A DNA stretch of 64,000 bases from an uncultured Lachnospiraceae bacterium (GTDB lineage: Bacteria; Bacillota_A; Clostridia; Lachnospirales; Lachnospiraceae). How positions within the stretch are numbered: the stretch's first letter is position 1; every line of letters begins with the position of its first letter. The position numbers and the translations under genes were made by a program. The stretch is from the NCBI GenBank assembly GCA_951801245.1, contig CATOMC010000008.1, positions 26,104 to 90,103 on the forward strand, read 5' to 3'. The notes below the pieces were generated by a model, which had not been told where the DNA came from, made no database searches, and saw only the letters and a list, made by a program, of their open reading frames with translations. Of the stretch, positions 35,874 through 43,826 are shown piece after piece.

Positions 35874-36386
35874 TTATCCATTCGTCCTTGACTTGCTTTT
35901 CCGATATTCTTCCACCGCAGGATCTTGCATCTCAACGACCCTTTTCCACTCTCTGGACTCTCCCACTTTCGCTGCCTTACTGCGGTTCCTGTAGAGGAAC
36001 TTGGAAAGTTCATAACAGTCGATCCAGATCTCGTTATCACTCTCTTTCTGGGACTCGTCAAAGATAAGCTGCAGTCCCCAGTGAAGATGTACCGTCTCGA
36101 TATTGTTCACATTCTCCTTTGTGCTGTAGCCGGTGTGCCCCATATAACCGATCACATCCCCGGCCGTCACCGCATCTCCCTCTTTAAGACCTTCTGCATA
36201 TGGATAATTCTGTCTCAGATGCGCGTAATAATAGTATCGTTTCCCGTCAAAGCTGCGGATGCCGATGCGCCAGCCCCCATACTGGTTCCAGCCAAGTGCC
36301 TCCACGTAACCGGACTCCACTGCGATAATCGGCGTACCATGCTGCATGGTAAACCATATAGTCAGATGACTGTAAAATCGCCACAT
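35874..36386 (-). CDS. M23 metallopeptidase, C-terminal half (gene interrupted by element)
   Basis: From residue ~17 (GTPIIAVESGYVEALGWNQYG) this 170-residue frame is the second half of an M23 cell-wall endopeptidase of the LytM type, with the zinc/catalytic motif VHLHWGLQ (H100, H102) and H56 in YYYYAHLRQ. The first motif HxxxD is missing; it lies in the separate half at 40250-41002. The first ~16 residues before GTPI come from the inserted element. On its own the fragment has no signal or membrane anchor and should be inactive. Joined at the shared 11 bp it restores a 386-residue protein. Confidence 0.85.
   Translation of the reverse strand: MWRFYSHLTIWFTMQHGTPIIAVESGYVEALGWNQYGGWRIGIRSFDGKRYYYYAHLRQNYPYAEGLKEGDAVTAGDVIGYMGHTGYSTKENVNNIETVHLHWGLQLIFDESQKESDNEIWIDCYELSKFLYRNRSKAAKVGESREWKRVVEMQDPAVEEYRKSKSRTNG
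36328..36338. other. Element attachment core, downstream copy
   Basis: The sequence ATCGGCGTACC (minus strand GGTACGCCGAT) is identical to that at 40296-40306. It encodes GTPI in both halves of the M23 gene, in the same frame, and marks the downstream end of the inserted element. Confidence 0.8.
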
Positions 36387-36432
36387 CCCTGCCGGATGCA
36401 GAGGCTGCGGCGATTTCCGTTCTTCCAGTCAC

Positions 36433-38127
36433 TTATATTTCAAATCTTTCCATCATCTGCACCATGGTCTCTACCTGTGCCTTCTGCTCCTCACTGACAG
36501 CGGCCGTCTCCTGTGATGTTGCCGAATTGTTATCGACAGCAGCAGAAACCTGGGTCACGTTTTCATTCAACTCCTGCATGCGCTGTGTATCTCTCTTCAA
36601 GATCTGCTCGATCTGGCCCATCTTTTCCGTAGCAGCTTTTGCATCGGTCAATACTTCATTCATATTGGCTTCCGTTTCCTCTGCAATGGCAATACTCTTG
36701 TCCATGACCGAAACGGTCGTCTCGATGAGCTGCGTTGTTCTGCCCGCCGCATTGGATGATTCATTCGCCAGGTTCTTCACCTGCTCCGCTACAACGGCAA
36801 AGCCTTTGCCGGCCTCACCTGCTCTTGCCGCTTCGATGGCCGCATTAAGCGCAAGCAGATTCGTCTGGGATGCAATATCCTCTATCGCTTCTATGATCGT
36901 ACCGATCTGCTCCGAGCATCTGCCGATCTCCTGAATAGAGCCTTTTAATTCCTGCAGTTTCCCGTTTCCCTTTGCCAGTGTCACGCCTGCCGTAGCCGCC
37001 ATTTTGGCAGATTCCTCCGCTTCGTGCGCATTTTCTTCCATACTCTTTGTCATAGCGCTGAACGCTGACATCAGCTCCGACACCTGTCCTGCCTGTACCG
37101 TACAGTTTTCGGCCAGATCCTGTGCCGCAAACGCAAGCTGTTCGGATCCACTGTCGATCTGTCCCGAAACATCGCGGATTGTCTTGAGCGTTTCCCGCAT
37201 CTTCGCCCCGATCTGTTCAAAAGAATCTTTGATCGATACGAATTCACCCACATATTCCTGCTCTATCTCAATCCGGTAATTCCCATTCCCCATCTTCTCA
37301 AGTATCTGGGTAATCTCCTGAATCATATTGAGCAGATTGGTTTTCATAAAGGCGATCGACGCGACCATCTTACCGACTTCACTCTCATCCGCCTCTAAAT
37401 CAAGATCCACATGGAATTCACCGCCTGCAAGCACTGCCATCTGGTCAGATACTTTCAGAATCGGCTCCAAAAGTTCTTTCTCCGAGAATTTAATCGTCCT
37501 GACAAACTCCAACACCACATACAAGAAGGCGCCTGCAAACAAGATCTCAAAAATGATCTGCAGAACTTTCAGCCCTGCCTGCCTTTTGTCCTTTCTATCC
37601 AGGATAGAAAGAATCGTCGTATCCGTCTGGTCATTGATCTTATCTACCGAATTACCGTATTCTGTACTGAAAACGCACGCCTGTGCTGCCGCCAAATCAC
37701 CTGCCTGCACGTATGCAATCGCCTGCTTTTCCAACGGAACAAGTTCGTCAGACATCGATGCGATCGCATTCAGGCTTGTCCATTCATCCTCTTTCAGATC
37801 ACATTTCTTTAACGTCTCAATCGCATTCTCCCTGTTCCTATCCTGATTCAATTCCTGCATGTACCCGTCATAATACTTCTGATCCCCCGTGACGGCGTAG
37901 GACTGTATGTCATAGGTCAGCGTCTTGGATGCAATCCGATACTGATTCAATGCCACAGTTGTATTGATCTGTGCGCTGTGTACTCTTGACATTGCCACAT
38001 TAAACAAAATGAACCCCAGCAGGAGCACTCCTCCTATCGCCACCGATGTCAGCGCCTGGCGTACCAGCTTCTTTAACTGCGCAGACTGACTCTTGTTCCC
38101 TGATACTGCATTTTCTCTTTTCCCCAT
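36433..38127 (-). CDS. Methyl-accepting chemotaxis protein carried by the element
   Basis: The 564-residue transducer has a first membrane segment at residues ~29-48, an extracellular four-helix-type sensor of ~150 residues, a second segment ([21 protein letters not shown], cited in part), a HAMP-like linker and a long signalling domain with the conserved tip [20 protein letters not shown] split around residue 430. It senses an unknown ligand and signals to CheA/CheW. No other chemotaxis gene is in the window. It lies inside the element boundaries as cargo. GGAGAGGG precedes the ATG. Confidence 0.93.
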   Translation of the reverse strand: MGKRENAVSGNKSQSAQLKKLVRQALTSVAIGGVLLLGFILFNVAMSRVHSAQINTTVALNQYRIASKTLTYDIQSYAVTGDQKYYDGYMQELNQDRNRENAIETLKKCDLKEDEWTSLNAIASMSDELVPLEKQAIAYVQAGDLAAAQACVFSTEYGNSVDKINDQTDTTILSILDRKDKRQAGLKVLQIIFEILFAGAFLYVVLEFVRTIKFSEKELLEPILKVSDQMAVLAGGEFHVDLDLEADESEVGKMVASIAFMKTNLLNMIQEITQILEKMGNGNYRIEIEQEYVGEFVSIKDSFEQIGAKMRETLKTIRDVSGQIDSGSEQLAFAAQDLAENCTVQAGQVSELMSAFSAMTKSMEENAHEAEESAKMAATAGVTLAKGNGKLQELKGSIQEIGRCSEQIGTIIEAIEDIASQTNLLALNAAIEAARAGEAGKGFAVVAEQVKNLANESSNAAGRTTQLIETTVSVMDKSIAIAEETEANMNEVLTDAKAATEKMGQIEQILKRDTQRMQELNENVTQVSAAVDNNSATSQETAAVSEEQKAQVETMVQMMERFEI

Positions 38128-38162
38128 AATCCCTCTCCTAGTTAAATAAATTGATTAAAAAG

Positions 38163-38190
38163 ATATCTACCCCCTGTGCCTGACCATTTA
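38163..38190 (-). promoter_or_regulatory. Possible sigma-D (motility) promoter of the chemotaxis gene
   Basis: On the minus strand TAAA (38187-38190) and GTAGATAT (38163-38170) are 16 bp apart. The sigma-D/FliA pattern is TAAA-N15-GCCGATAT, so the match is partial. It is ~35 bp upstream of the start codon. Confidence 0.35.
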
Positions 38191-38256
38191 TCCTCATGTA
38201 AATCCCTTGTATAGAAGTATCCCTAATAAAGAGTATATCTGAATCAATACGTATTT

Positions 38257-40017
38257 TCAATAATTTATTTTCCAACTGCCTATATCCATCCGAAAATAAA
38301 TATCCACTTCCTTTTCTGTCACCACGATATTCTTTATAAGAAGCGCCAGAATCTTTTTCTGGACATTTAGGGGCGCCTGTTCAAACACTTCCCGCCAGAC
38401 TGGCACCATCTGCCCGGTTCCCGGATATGCATCTGCCGCATGTAACCTGTCCTGCATCATCTGCTCCAGGGTCCCAATCTGGCGCCCGACTGCCTCCTGC
38501 CTGCCTTCCGCCGTTTGCAGGCATTCGTTGATATATTTGCAGTCAAAGTCACTTTCTCCCAGGATTGCTCTGTATATCTCATCCTTGAACTTGCCGATTT
38601 CCTCCTGCAGCTTTTCATACTCCTTTTGTAATTCAATGAGTTTCCCGCGTTCCGCCCGTAGTTCTCCTATCAGTGTCTCCTGACGGCTCATCATCTCATG
38701 GGAACAATCCACCTGTTCCATCCGGTCCAGGAAACCATACACCTCCTGCAAAACCGTTTGTTCCAGTCCGAACCTGCTAAGATAGGACTTGGCAGGGCAA
38801 AGCCTCTTGTCCTTCCCTCTTGTATTGCATTTATAATACCCGGTGCGGCTCCTTACCACAGAGCCATCCTCTTTATGTACTTTTTGGGAAGATACTGCCG
38901 GGGAAATCCTTCCATGGCAGTACCCGCACTCTAACAGCCCCGCTAACAATAAGGAACTTTTCCAGGTCCTGTCTGCCGCCGGTTGCAGCGTATCCGTATA
39001 TTTTTTGCACCTTCTTGCAAGTATCTCCTGCGCCATCTGCCAGCGCTCTTCGCTGATGATCCGATAATCGGGATTGGCCTTTTCTGCCAGGATCCACTGT
39101 CTGTCCGGAACGGCTCTCTGCCTTTTTTTCACATCCAAAAAGGTCTCCTTTGTCACCTCACCGCTGTTTTCCCGTTCCACCTCTTTCATTCTGGTTTTCC
39201 CGTAAGACATATATCCTTTATATATGGGGTTTTTCAAAATGTTGCGCAGGGTCGAAGTGCTCCAGGCCTTTCCCTTTCTGGTTCGTAACTGCCTTTCTTC
39301 ATTCAGATAAGTCGCAATTTGGTGCAGACTCATATTTTCGTCGATCAGCTTTGCATAAATATCCCGTACCACCCCGCTTTCAAAGGCATCCTTGGTAAAT
39401 TCGTTGATCATGCGGTTCTTTCTGTCAAGCTTTCCCGTCGGAACCAGCCGGTATCCGTAGGCGACGATGCCGCCGCTGAACTTCCCCTTTTTGGTAGCAA
39501 AATTCCTGCCGCTGTCCACCCTTGCGGCTGTTTTCCTGCTTTCCGTATTCGCACCCCAGAACCGTATGATGTTCATCAGATTATCCGCAGAATTCTCAAA
39601 GGTCTGCTGCCCTTCACAGACACTAAAAACTTCCACGCCGCATTCCACGATACGTTTTAAGAGAAACGGCGTCTCATTGTCTTTTCTGCCGATACGGTCA
39701 AACATAAAAACAAGAAGGACATCTATTGCCTTGTCGCTCACGTCTTTGATGACTTCCTGCAGAACCTTACGGTCGTTGAGGCCTTTATGATAACCGGATA
39801 CACCCGGCTCTATGTATTCTCTGGTCAGCTCCCAGTTTTCTTTTTCCTGAATGTATTCCATGCAGGCATTTCTCTGCATCGGAATATCATCTTCCACATT
39901 TACCTGTTTCCTGGTACTTACCCTGTATAAACATCCCACTCTCTTTTTGACCTGTTCTCCGTCCATATGCTGCACTTTTACCTTTCCAGATTCCAAATCC
40001 GTGTGAAGGCTGCCCAT
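38257..40017 (-). CDS. Large serine recombinase (TnpX/integrase type)
   Basis: The 586-residue protein has a resolvase catalytic domain with nucleophile S34 in LYRVSTRKQ and the arginines of FMFDRIGRKDNETPF, then a recombinase domain (YGYRLVPTGK, ATYLNEERQLRTRKG, ILKNPIYKGYMSYGK), a zinc ribbon (LECGYCHGRISP ... KRLCPAKSYL) and a coiled-coil region near residues 440-480. Large serine recombinases integrate and excise DNA between short att sites with no target duplication beyond the core. It starts 9 bp after the 70-residue gene and points away from the upstream att core. Confidence 0.95.
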   Translation of the reverse strand: MGSLHTDLESGKVKVQHMDGEQVKKRVGCLYRVSTRKQVNVEDDIPMQRNACMEYIQEKENWELTREYIEPGVSGYHKGLNDRKVLQEVIKDVSDKAIDVLLVFMFDRIGRKDNETPFLLKRIVECGVEVFSVCEGQQTFENSADNLMNIIRFWGANTESRKTAARVDSGRNFATKKGKFSGGIVAYGYRLVPTGKLDRKNRMINEFTKDAFESGVVRDIYAKLIDENMSLHQIATYLNEERQLRTRKGKAWSTSTLRNILKNPIYKGYMSYGKTRMKEVERENSGEVTKETFLDVKKRQRAVPDRQWILAEKANPDYRIISEERWQMAQEILARRCKKYTDTLQPAADRTWKSSLLLAGLLECGYCHGRISPAVSSQKVHKEDGSVVRSRTGYYKCNTRGKDKRLCPAKSYLSRFGLEQTVLQEVYGFLDRMEQVDCSHEMMSRQETLIGELRAERGKLIELQKEYEKLQEEIGKFKDEIYRAILGESDFDCKYINECLQTAEGRQEAVGRQIGTLEQMMQDRLHAADAYPGTGQMVPVWREVFEQAPLNVQKKILALLIKNIVVTEKEVDIYFRMDIGSWKINY

Positions 40018-40026
40018 GCGTAAGCC

Positions 40027-40239
40027 TTACTCCTCACGATGGCTGAAACTGTTTATGAATGTTTCTGTCAGTATCTTCTGTATGTCCTGCACCAGACGGC
40101 CGCTTTGACCGTTTTGGGTAAAATGCAGCCTGACCGTAAATTGTGTCTGCTCATTTTCTTTCCTTAATATCTTATCTTCTTCCCTGCTATCATAATCTGT
40201 CTGTGCCATAACACCGGTAACTACTTTTTGTACATTCAT
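40027..40239 (-). CDS. 70-residue TnpW-like protein, candidate excision factor
   Basis: The C-terminal part, QTQFTVRLHFTQNGQSGRLV followed by QDIQKILTETFINSF, resembles TnpW-type proteins of clostridial transposons (pattern TTYxVxVHFxxTSKETxxDKIxRML). A degenerate copy of that family at 63266-63448 allows a direct comparison in this window. The N-terminal ~30 residues are charged and unlike TnpW. It lies 9 bp upstream of the recombinase gene with AAGAGAG before its ATG. A role as recombination directionality factor is an inference from position. Confidence 0.6.
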   Translation of the reverse strand: MNVQKVVTGVMAQTDYDSREEDKILRKENEQTQFTVRLHFTQNGQSGRLVQDIQKILTETFINSFSHREE

Positions 40240-40249
40240 ATGCGCTCTC

Positions 40250-41002
40250 TTATCGTAGTATGAATCGTCCCCGTCCTATATCATCTGGTATGCATATCGG
40301 CGTACCGATCATCCCCATCATATCATGACCCAGATGAGGCCTTCTGTAACCGTAACTGCGGGAAGATCCAAAGTCATCATAATGACTGTAATCAAACCCT
40401 TCGGCGATAGGGGAAAAGGCTTTCAGTCCATAGTAGCGGTGCCAGGTATTGTCCTCTTTCATGGAAAATTCTCCCACCATACCGCCAAGGACAGCCGTGT
40501 ACGCCTCCAGATAATAGTCGTAATATTCCATATCCTCTGTCATTTCCTGCATCGTTGTCTCCCCGTCACGCAGCTTCTTTGCCGCTTTCTGGATCTCCCT
40601 GACACAGTTTTTGTCAAATTTGCCACCGGTCTTTGCCCCCGCATAGGCAAGCAGTTCGATCCAGTTAAGGTGTATCTTATCCTGACAGGTCTCCACATCC
40701 AGGTCATATGCCGCCGCCATAGCCTCACAAGTCACGTGAAATTCCACCCACTTGATGTAATTGCCATCCGCAGTCACCTCAATCGCCTGCCCGTCCTCAG
40801 ACGTCCAGGCCCTGCCGCTTCCCTCCCAGAACGGTTCCTGCCAGATGCCCGGCAGTTCTCTCAACATACAGACGCAGCCAAGGGCAAGCAGCAGGATCAG
40901 TTCTATTCTGATGGCGGTTTTCGTGAAATTCCTTCTGCCAGATTGGCGGCTGTCATGATTGTCAGATTTTATTCTGTCTTTTTTGATCATCATATACTGC
41001 AC
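40250..41002 (-). CDS. M23 metallopeptidase, N-terminal half (gene interrupted by element)
   Basis: The frame has a basic cytosolic start, one membrane segment (residues ~31-50, IELILLLALGCVCMLREL) and an extracellular region with a helical domain (WIELLAYAGAKTGGKF, EDMEYYDYYLEAYTAVLGGM) followed by the first M23 motif PHLGHDMMG (H223, D227). At GTPI it passes through the 11-bp att core, then runs into element sequence for 14 residues (CIPDDIGRGRFILR) and stops. Without the C half the zinc site is incomplete. Start choice is weak: GTG 41002 or ATG 40993. Confidence 0.85.
   Translation of the reverse strand: MQYMMIKKDRIKSDNHDSRQSGRRNFTKTAIRIELILLLALGCVCMLRELPGIWQEPFWEGSGRAWTSEDGQAIEVTADGNYIKWVEFHVTCEAMAAAYDLDVETCQDKIHLNWIELLAYAGAKTGGKFDKNCVREIQKAAKKLRDGETTMQEMTEDMEYYDYYLEAYTAVLGGMVGEFSMKEDNTWHRYYGLKAFSPIAEGFDYSHYDDFGSSRSYGYRRPHLGHDMMGMIGTPICIPDDIGRGRFILR
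40296..40306. other. Element attachment core, upstream copy
   Basis: This copy of ATCGGCGTACC marks the junction between the N-terminal half of the M23 gene and the element. The circular junction predicted from the two ends has TATAT and ATGCA arms in inverted orientation around the core, as in serine-recombinase attP sites. Confidence 0.75.
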
Positions 41003-41022
41003 TCATTCGCTTTATCGTAAAT

Positions 41023-41049
41023 AATATATGAGTAGAGGGGTGGAGATAT
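41023..41049 (-). promoter_or_regulatory. Sigma-E-like promoter before the M23 gene
   Basis: On the minus strand ATA (41047-41049), 16 bp, then CATATATT (41023-41030). The Bacillus sigma-E pattern is ATA-N16-CATACANT, so one base differs. Transcription would start near 41016, just before the M23 start. The motif is short and AT-rich, so chance is possible. Confidence 0.35.
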
Positions 41050-41070
41050 GTTTCGTGGATATGGTATACT
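41041..41070 (+). promoter_or_regulatory. Probable promoter of the DUF1576 gene
   Basis: TGGAGA (41041-41046) and TATACT (41065-41070) are 18 bp apart, 13 bp before the AGGAGG ribosome site. It overlaps the divergent M23 promoter region. Confidence 0.45.
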
Positions 41071-41095
41071 GAATGCATAGAGAGGAGGCATGCGT

Positions 41096-42382
41096 ATGAC
41101 CAAAAGAATCAGGGAAATACTAAAAGACAAAGAACTGTTTGCATTCTGCATCTTCACCGTGATTCTTCTTATGATAACTGCCTTTGTCCTGGCAAATCCG
41201 GCAGAAATTGCCAAAGGCATGATCATCATTATTCTGACCAGGGACGCGCTCGTCACAGACTATTTCGCGCTGGCAGGTTTCGGCGCGGCATTTTTCAATG
41301 CCGGCCTGGTACTGGGGCTTGGGATCTTGTTGATCAGACGGCTGAAAATCCCCTTTACCGGTTTCACGATGGCTGTTCTGTTCATCAATGCAGGGTTTGC
41401 CCTGTTTGGCAAAAATCCCGTGAATGTATTGCCAATGTTACTTGGCACCTGGCTGTACGCCAGATTTCACAATGCGGGCATGAACCGTTATATCTACACA
41501 GCACTGTTTGGCTCCTGCCTGGCTCCCATGGTTACCGAGCTGGTATATCTGCTGCCTTTCGGCTTATGGATCAATCTGCTGTGCGCCGTGACAGTGGGTG
41601 TCTTTATGGGCTTCGTACTGCCGCCCCTCTCAGTACATACCGCCTCCATGCACATGGGATATAATCTGTTTAACATGGGCTTTGCCGGCGGTCTTCTGGC
41701 CTTCGTGATGGTATGTATCCTGCAGTCCTTCGGCCTTTCGGGAAACAGCGTGTTCATCTGGAGTTACGGATGTCCTCTCTGGCTTACGGCCGGGCTGTAC
41801 GCATATTTCGCATCGGCTTTTCTCTATGGACTGTTCCTCAATCAGGGAGAGATCAAGCCTCTGTTCACTCTGATGAAACACCCCGGACGGGCAGTGGCAG
41901 ATTTCGTCATGATGGACGGACCCGGCACCACACTGCTGAATATGGGAATTGTGGGCGCCGTCTGCACCACCTACATCCTTATCATCGGGGGAGACCTGTC
42001 CGGACCGGTGATCGGCGCCATTTTGACAGTATTTGGCTTCTCGGCCTTCGGTGCTCATGTGCGCAATTATCTTCCGGTGCTCCTTGGCGTATATCTTTCC
42101 ACGTATTTGAATCACACACAGCCCACCACACCGGGCATACAGATAGGCGCCATCTTTGCGGCAGGGCTGTCACCCATCGCCGGACAGTTCGGTATCCTAG
42201 CAGGCATCATTGCCGGTATGCTGCATTCCGCCGTGGTCATGTGCACCACCTCTCTTTACGGCGGCCTGAATCTGTACAACGGCGGTTTCAGCACCGGCCT
42301 CGTGGCCATCGTGCTGGTCCCTGCTCTGGAGAGTTTTATCAAAGGCTATCATATTAAAAAGGATAAAAGAAACAAGCGCTAA
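41096..42382 (+). CDS. DUF1576 family integral membrane protein
   Basis: The ~428-residue protein has 10-12 hydrophobic segments with many glycines (VLGLGILLIRRLKIPFTGF, NAGFALFGKNPVNVLPMLLG) and duplicated blocks such as HNAGMNRYIYTALFG and AFGAHVRNYLPVLLG, matching DUF1576 as I know it. Function is unknown; a transporter is plausible. AGGAGG lies 7 nt before the ATG at 41096, which I prefer to the ATG at 41090. It is divergent from the M23 gene. Confidence 0.8.
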   Translation: MTKRIREILKDKELFAFCIFTVILLMITAFVLANPAEIAKGMIIIILTRDALVTDYFALAGFGAAFFNAGLVLGLGILLIRRLKIPFTGFTMAVLFINAGFALFGKNPVNVLPMLLGTWLYARFHNAGMNRYIYTALFGSCLAPMVTELVYLLPFGLWINLLCAVTVGVFMGFVLPPLSVHTASMHMGYNLFNMGFAGGLLAFVMVCILQSFGLSGNSVFIWSYGCPLWLTAGLYAYFASAFLYGLFLNQGEIKPLFTLMKHPGRAVADFVMMDGPGTTLLNMGIVGAVCTTYILIIGGDLSGPVIGAILTVFGFSAFGAHVRNYLPVLLGVYLSTYLNHTQPTTPGIQIGAIFAAGLSPIAGQFGILAGIIAGMLHSAVVMCTTSLYGGLNLYNGGFSTGLVAIVLVPALESFIKGYHIKKDKRNKR

Positions 42383-42403
42383 AGGAAAGGCAGGAATACG
42401 GTT

Positions 42404-42751
42404 ATGACACATGAAGAAAAAAAGACGGCAAAGATCGTGGAGGAGATGACCATGTTTTTCTTTGCCCTGGAAGCCACCTATATCGACACCAGGATTGAGC
42501 GGAAGGAAAGACAGGTTCAGATCTCAGTCGAAGCGGATTTCAACCCGGCTTATGCCAATAAACTCACCCAGCTTGATCTCTATCTGAACGGCCAGAAAAA
42601 CGACGGTATGGAAGATATCTACTGGGAACTGGCCGGCAGCGGCGATCCCGGCGAGACCAGCCAGCTTCTGCTTGTTGGTATGATGTTAGACCGGGCGCAG
42701 ATCGACGTACATGACAATTATGTCAGAATGCACCTGTTCAGAACCATATAA
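42404..42751 (+). CDS. Small protein of unknown function after the DUF1576 gene
   Basis: The 115-residue acidic soluble protein starts 21 bp after the DUF1576 stop and has AAAGG and AGGAA upstream, so the two are probably one operon. It shows alternating beta-type segments (RKERQVQISVEADF, LTQLDLYLNG, DVHDNYVRMHLF) with no motif I recognise. Confidence 0.65.
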   Translation: MTHEEKKTAKIVEEMTMFFFALEATYIDTRIERKERQVQISVEADFNPAYANKLTQLDLYLNGQKNDGMEDIYWELAGSGDPGETSQLLLVGMMLDRAQIDVHDNYVRMHLFRTI

Positions 42752-42808
42752 GAAAATATTACCTTCGAGTGCCGCCCTGCTTCTAAGGCACTGCTTGTAC
42801 AAAACAAA

Positions 42809-42845
42809 GGGAGTATGCCGCATTCTCCCATGCCCGCATACTCCC
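42809..42845. terminator. Terminator between the 115-residue gene and hpf
   Basis: GGGAGTATGC and GCATACTCCC form a 10-bp stem; the minus strand continues TTTGTTTTG, so it ends hpf transcripts. The loop contains CCGCATTCTCC, the dispersed intergenic motif. Confidence 0.75.
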
Positions 42846-42872
42846 TCATTAAGTTTCCTTCAAAAACCGTTA

Positions 42873-43400
42873 TCACACTTCCGGCTCTATCAGTCCGTAA
42901 GTGTTACCCTTTCTCTTATACACTACATTTACCTGATCCGTCTCCGCATTACAGAAAACGAAGAAACTGTGTCCCAGAAGTTCCATCTGTACACAGGCAT
43001 CTTCCGGATACATAGGTTTGATATCGAACTTCTTGGTACGGATGATCTTAACTTCCTCGTCATCCATATAATCCTTCTCGATAAACTCCTGACGGAAATA
43101 AGAGGCACCCTGTTTCTTGTCTACCAGTTTGTTCTTGTATTTCTTGAGCTGTCTCTCAATGATCTCCTCCACCAAATCGATCGACACATACATATCGCTG
43201 CTGACCTGCTCGGAACGAATGATGTTTCCCTTCACCGGGATTGTCACTTCTATCTTCTGTCTGTCCTTCTCAACGCTCAGCGTAACATGTACCTCTGTCT
43301 CCTCGGTAAAAAATTTCTCCAGCTTACCGATCTTATCCTCTACCGCTGCCCTCAAGCCTTCTGTAACCTCAATGTTCTTGCCAATAATTATAAATTTCAT
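42873..43400 (-). CDS. hpf: Ribosome hibernation promoting factor, long form
   Basis: Long HPF dimerises 70S ribosomes into inactive 100S particles. The ~175-residue protein has an N-terminal domain (MKFIIIGKNIEVTEGLRAAVEDKIGKLEKFF, cited from its start) and the C-terminal domain IRTKKFDIKPMYPEDACVQM with HSFFVFCNAETDQVNVVYKRK, which mediates ribosome dimer contact. The start at 43400 has AAGGGG 9 nt upstream; longer frames have no support. Confidence 0.95.
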   Translation of the reverse strand: MKFIIIGKNIEVTEGLRAAVEDKIGKLEKFFTEETEVHVTLSVEKDRQKIEVTIPVKGNIIRSEQVSSDMYVSIDLVEEIIERQLKKYKNKLVDKKQGASYFRQEFIEKDYMDDEEVKIIRTKKFDIKPMYPEDACVQMELLGHSFFVFCNAETDQVNVVYKRKGNTYGLIEPEV

Positions 43401-43443
43401 GTCACTCATCCCCTTCATTGGATTATTGTGTAAGTCTTGTCTT

Positions 43444-43473
43444 AGTATAGCATAACCGCTCCCATGATTGCAA
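43444..43473 (-). promoter_or_regulatory. hpf promoter
   Basis: On the minus strand TTGCAA (43468-43473) and TATACT (43444-43449), spaced by 18 bp, lie ~45 bp before the hpf ATG. Confidence 0.65.
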
Positions 43474-43558
43474 CATTTTACCAGTCTTTTATCACAATCG
43501 TACAAAACATCCGTTCTAAAGGTTACCAAAATCTCTGCGATCGAATCGGTCAAAATGT

Positions 43559-43629
43559 TGTGGATAATGTGGATAAATCAGTGTATAAATCCATTTTACG
43601 CTAAAATACCGCCTTTTTACTGTGTATAA
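43559..43629. promoter_or_regulatory. Cluster of four DnaA-box-like sites
   Basis: TGTGGATAA occurs twice back to back (43559-43567, 43568-43576), both matching TTATNCACA on the other strand. AGTGTATAA (43580-43588) is an 8/9 match and TGTGTATAA (43621-43629) a full match. The cluster lies between the hpf promoter and the C40 peptidase gene. No dnaA, dnaN or rpmH gene is near. Confidence 0.6.
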
Positions 43630-43760
43630 CTGTATGGGACAATCCATGCAGGCAATAAAATATTCCATTTTATTTGTACAAAATGTACAATAGCTGTCAC
43701 GCCAGACGCTATTTTCTTCGACTACACATTGTCATCTTTGTAGTCTATGATGGTATAAAA

Positions 43761-43786
43761 AGAGACGATCCGTAATGATCGTCTCT
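43761..43786 (-). terminator. Terminator of the NlpC/P60 gene
   Basis: AGAGACGATC and GATCGTCTCT form a 10-bp stem with a 6-nt loop; the minus strand continues TTTTTAT. It lies ~40 bp past the stop codon. Confidence 0.8.
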
Positions 43787-43826
43787 TCTGTTTTCTGATT
43801 TGATTTCCTACGACAGACGCTTATGC

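Larger units (their letters stand above)
36328..40306 (-). mobile_element. 3,968-bp serine-recombinase element inserted in an M23 peptidase gene
   Basis: The element is bounded by 11-bp direct repeats (36328-36338 and 40296-40306), so one core copy plus the insert is 3,968 bp. It carries, in the direction of the target gene, a 70-residue TnpW-like protein, a large serine recombinase and a methyl-accepting chemotaxis protein. Removing it joins the two M23 halves in frame. The recombinase is next to one end, as in integrative elements and sporulation intervening elements. Whether it excises in this host is unknown. Confidence 0.85.

Noticed and set aside
36433..38127. Chemotaxis gene as an ordinary host gene
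   Set aside because: It lies between the two identical att cores that split the M23 gene, so it belongs to the insert.
36328..40306. The skin element of sigK
   Set aside because: The flanking gene is an M23 peptidase, not a sigma factor, and the gene content differs from skin.
43559..43629. Chromosome origin
   Set aside because: DnaA boxes are present, but no AT-rich unwinding region with origin genes (dnaA, dnaN, rpmH) is near.
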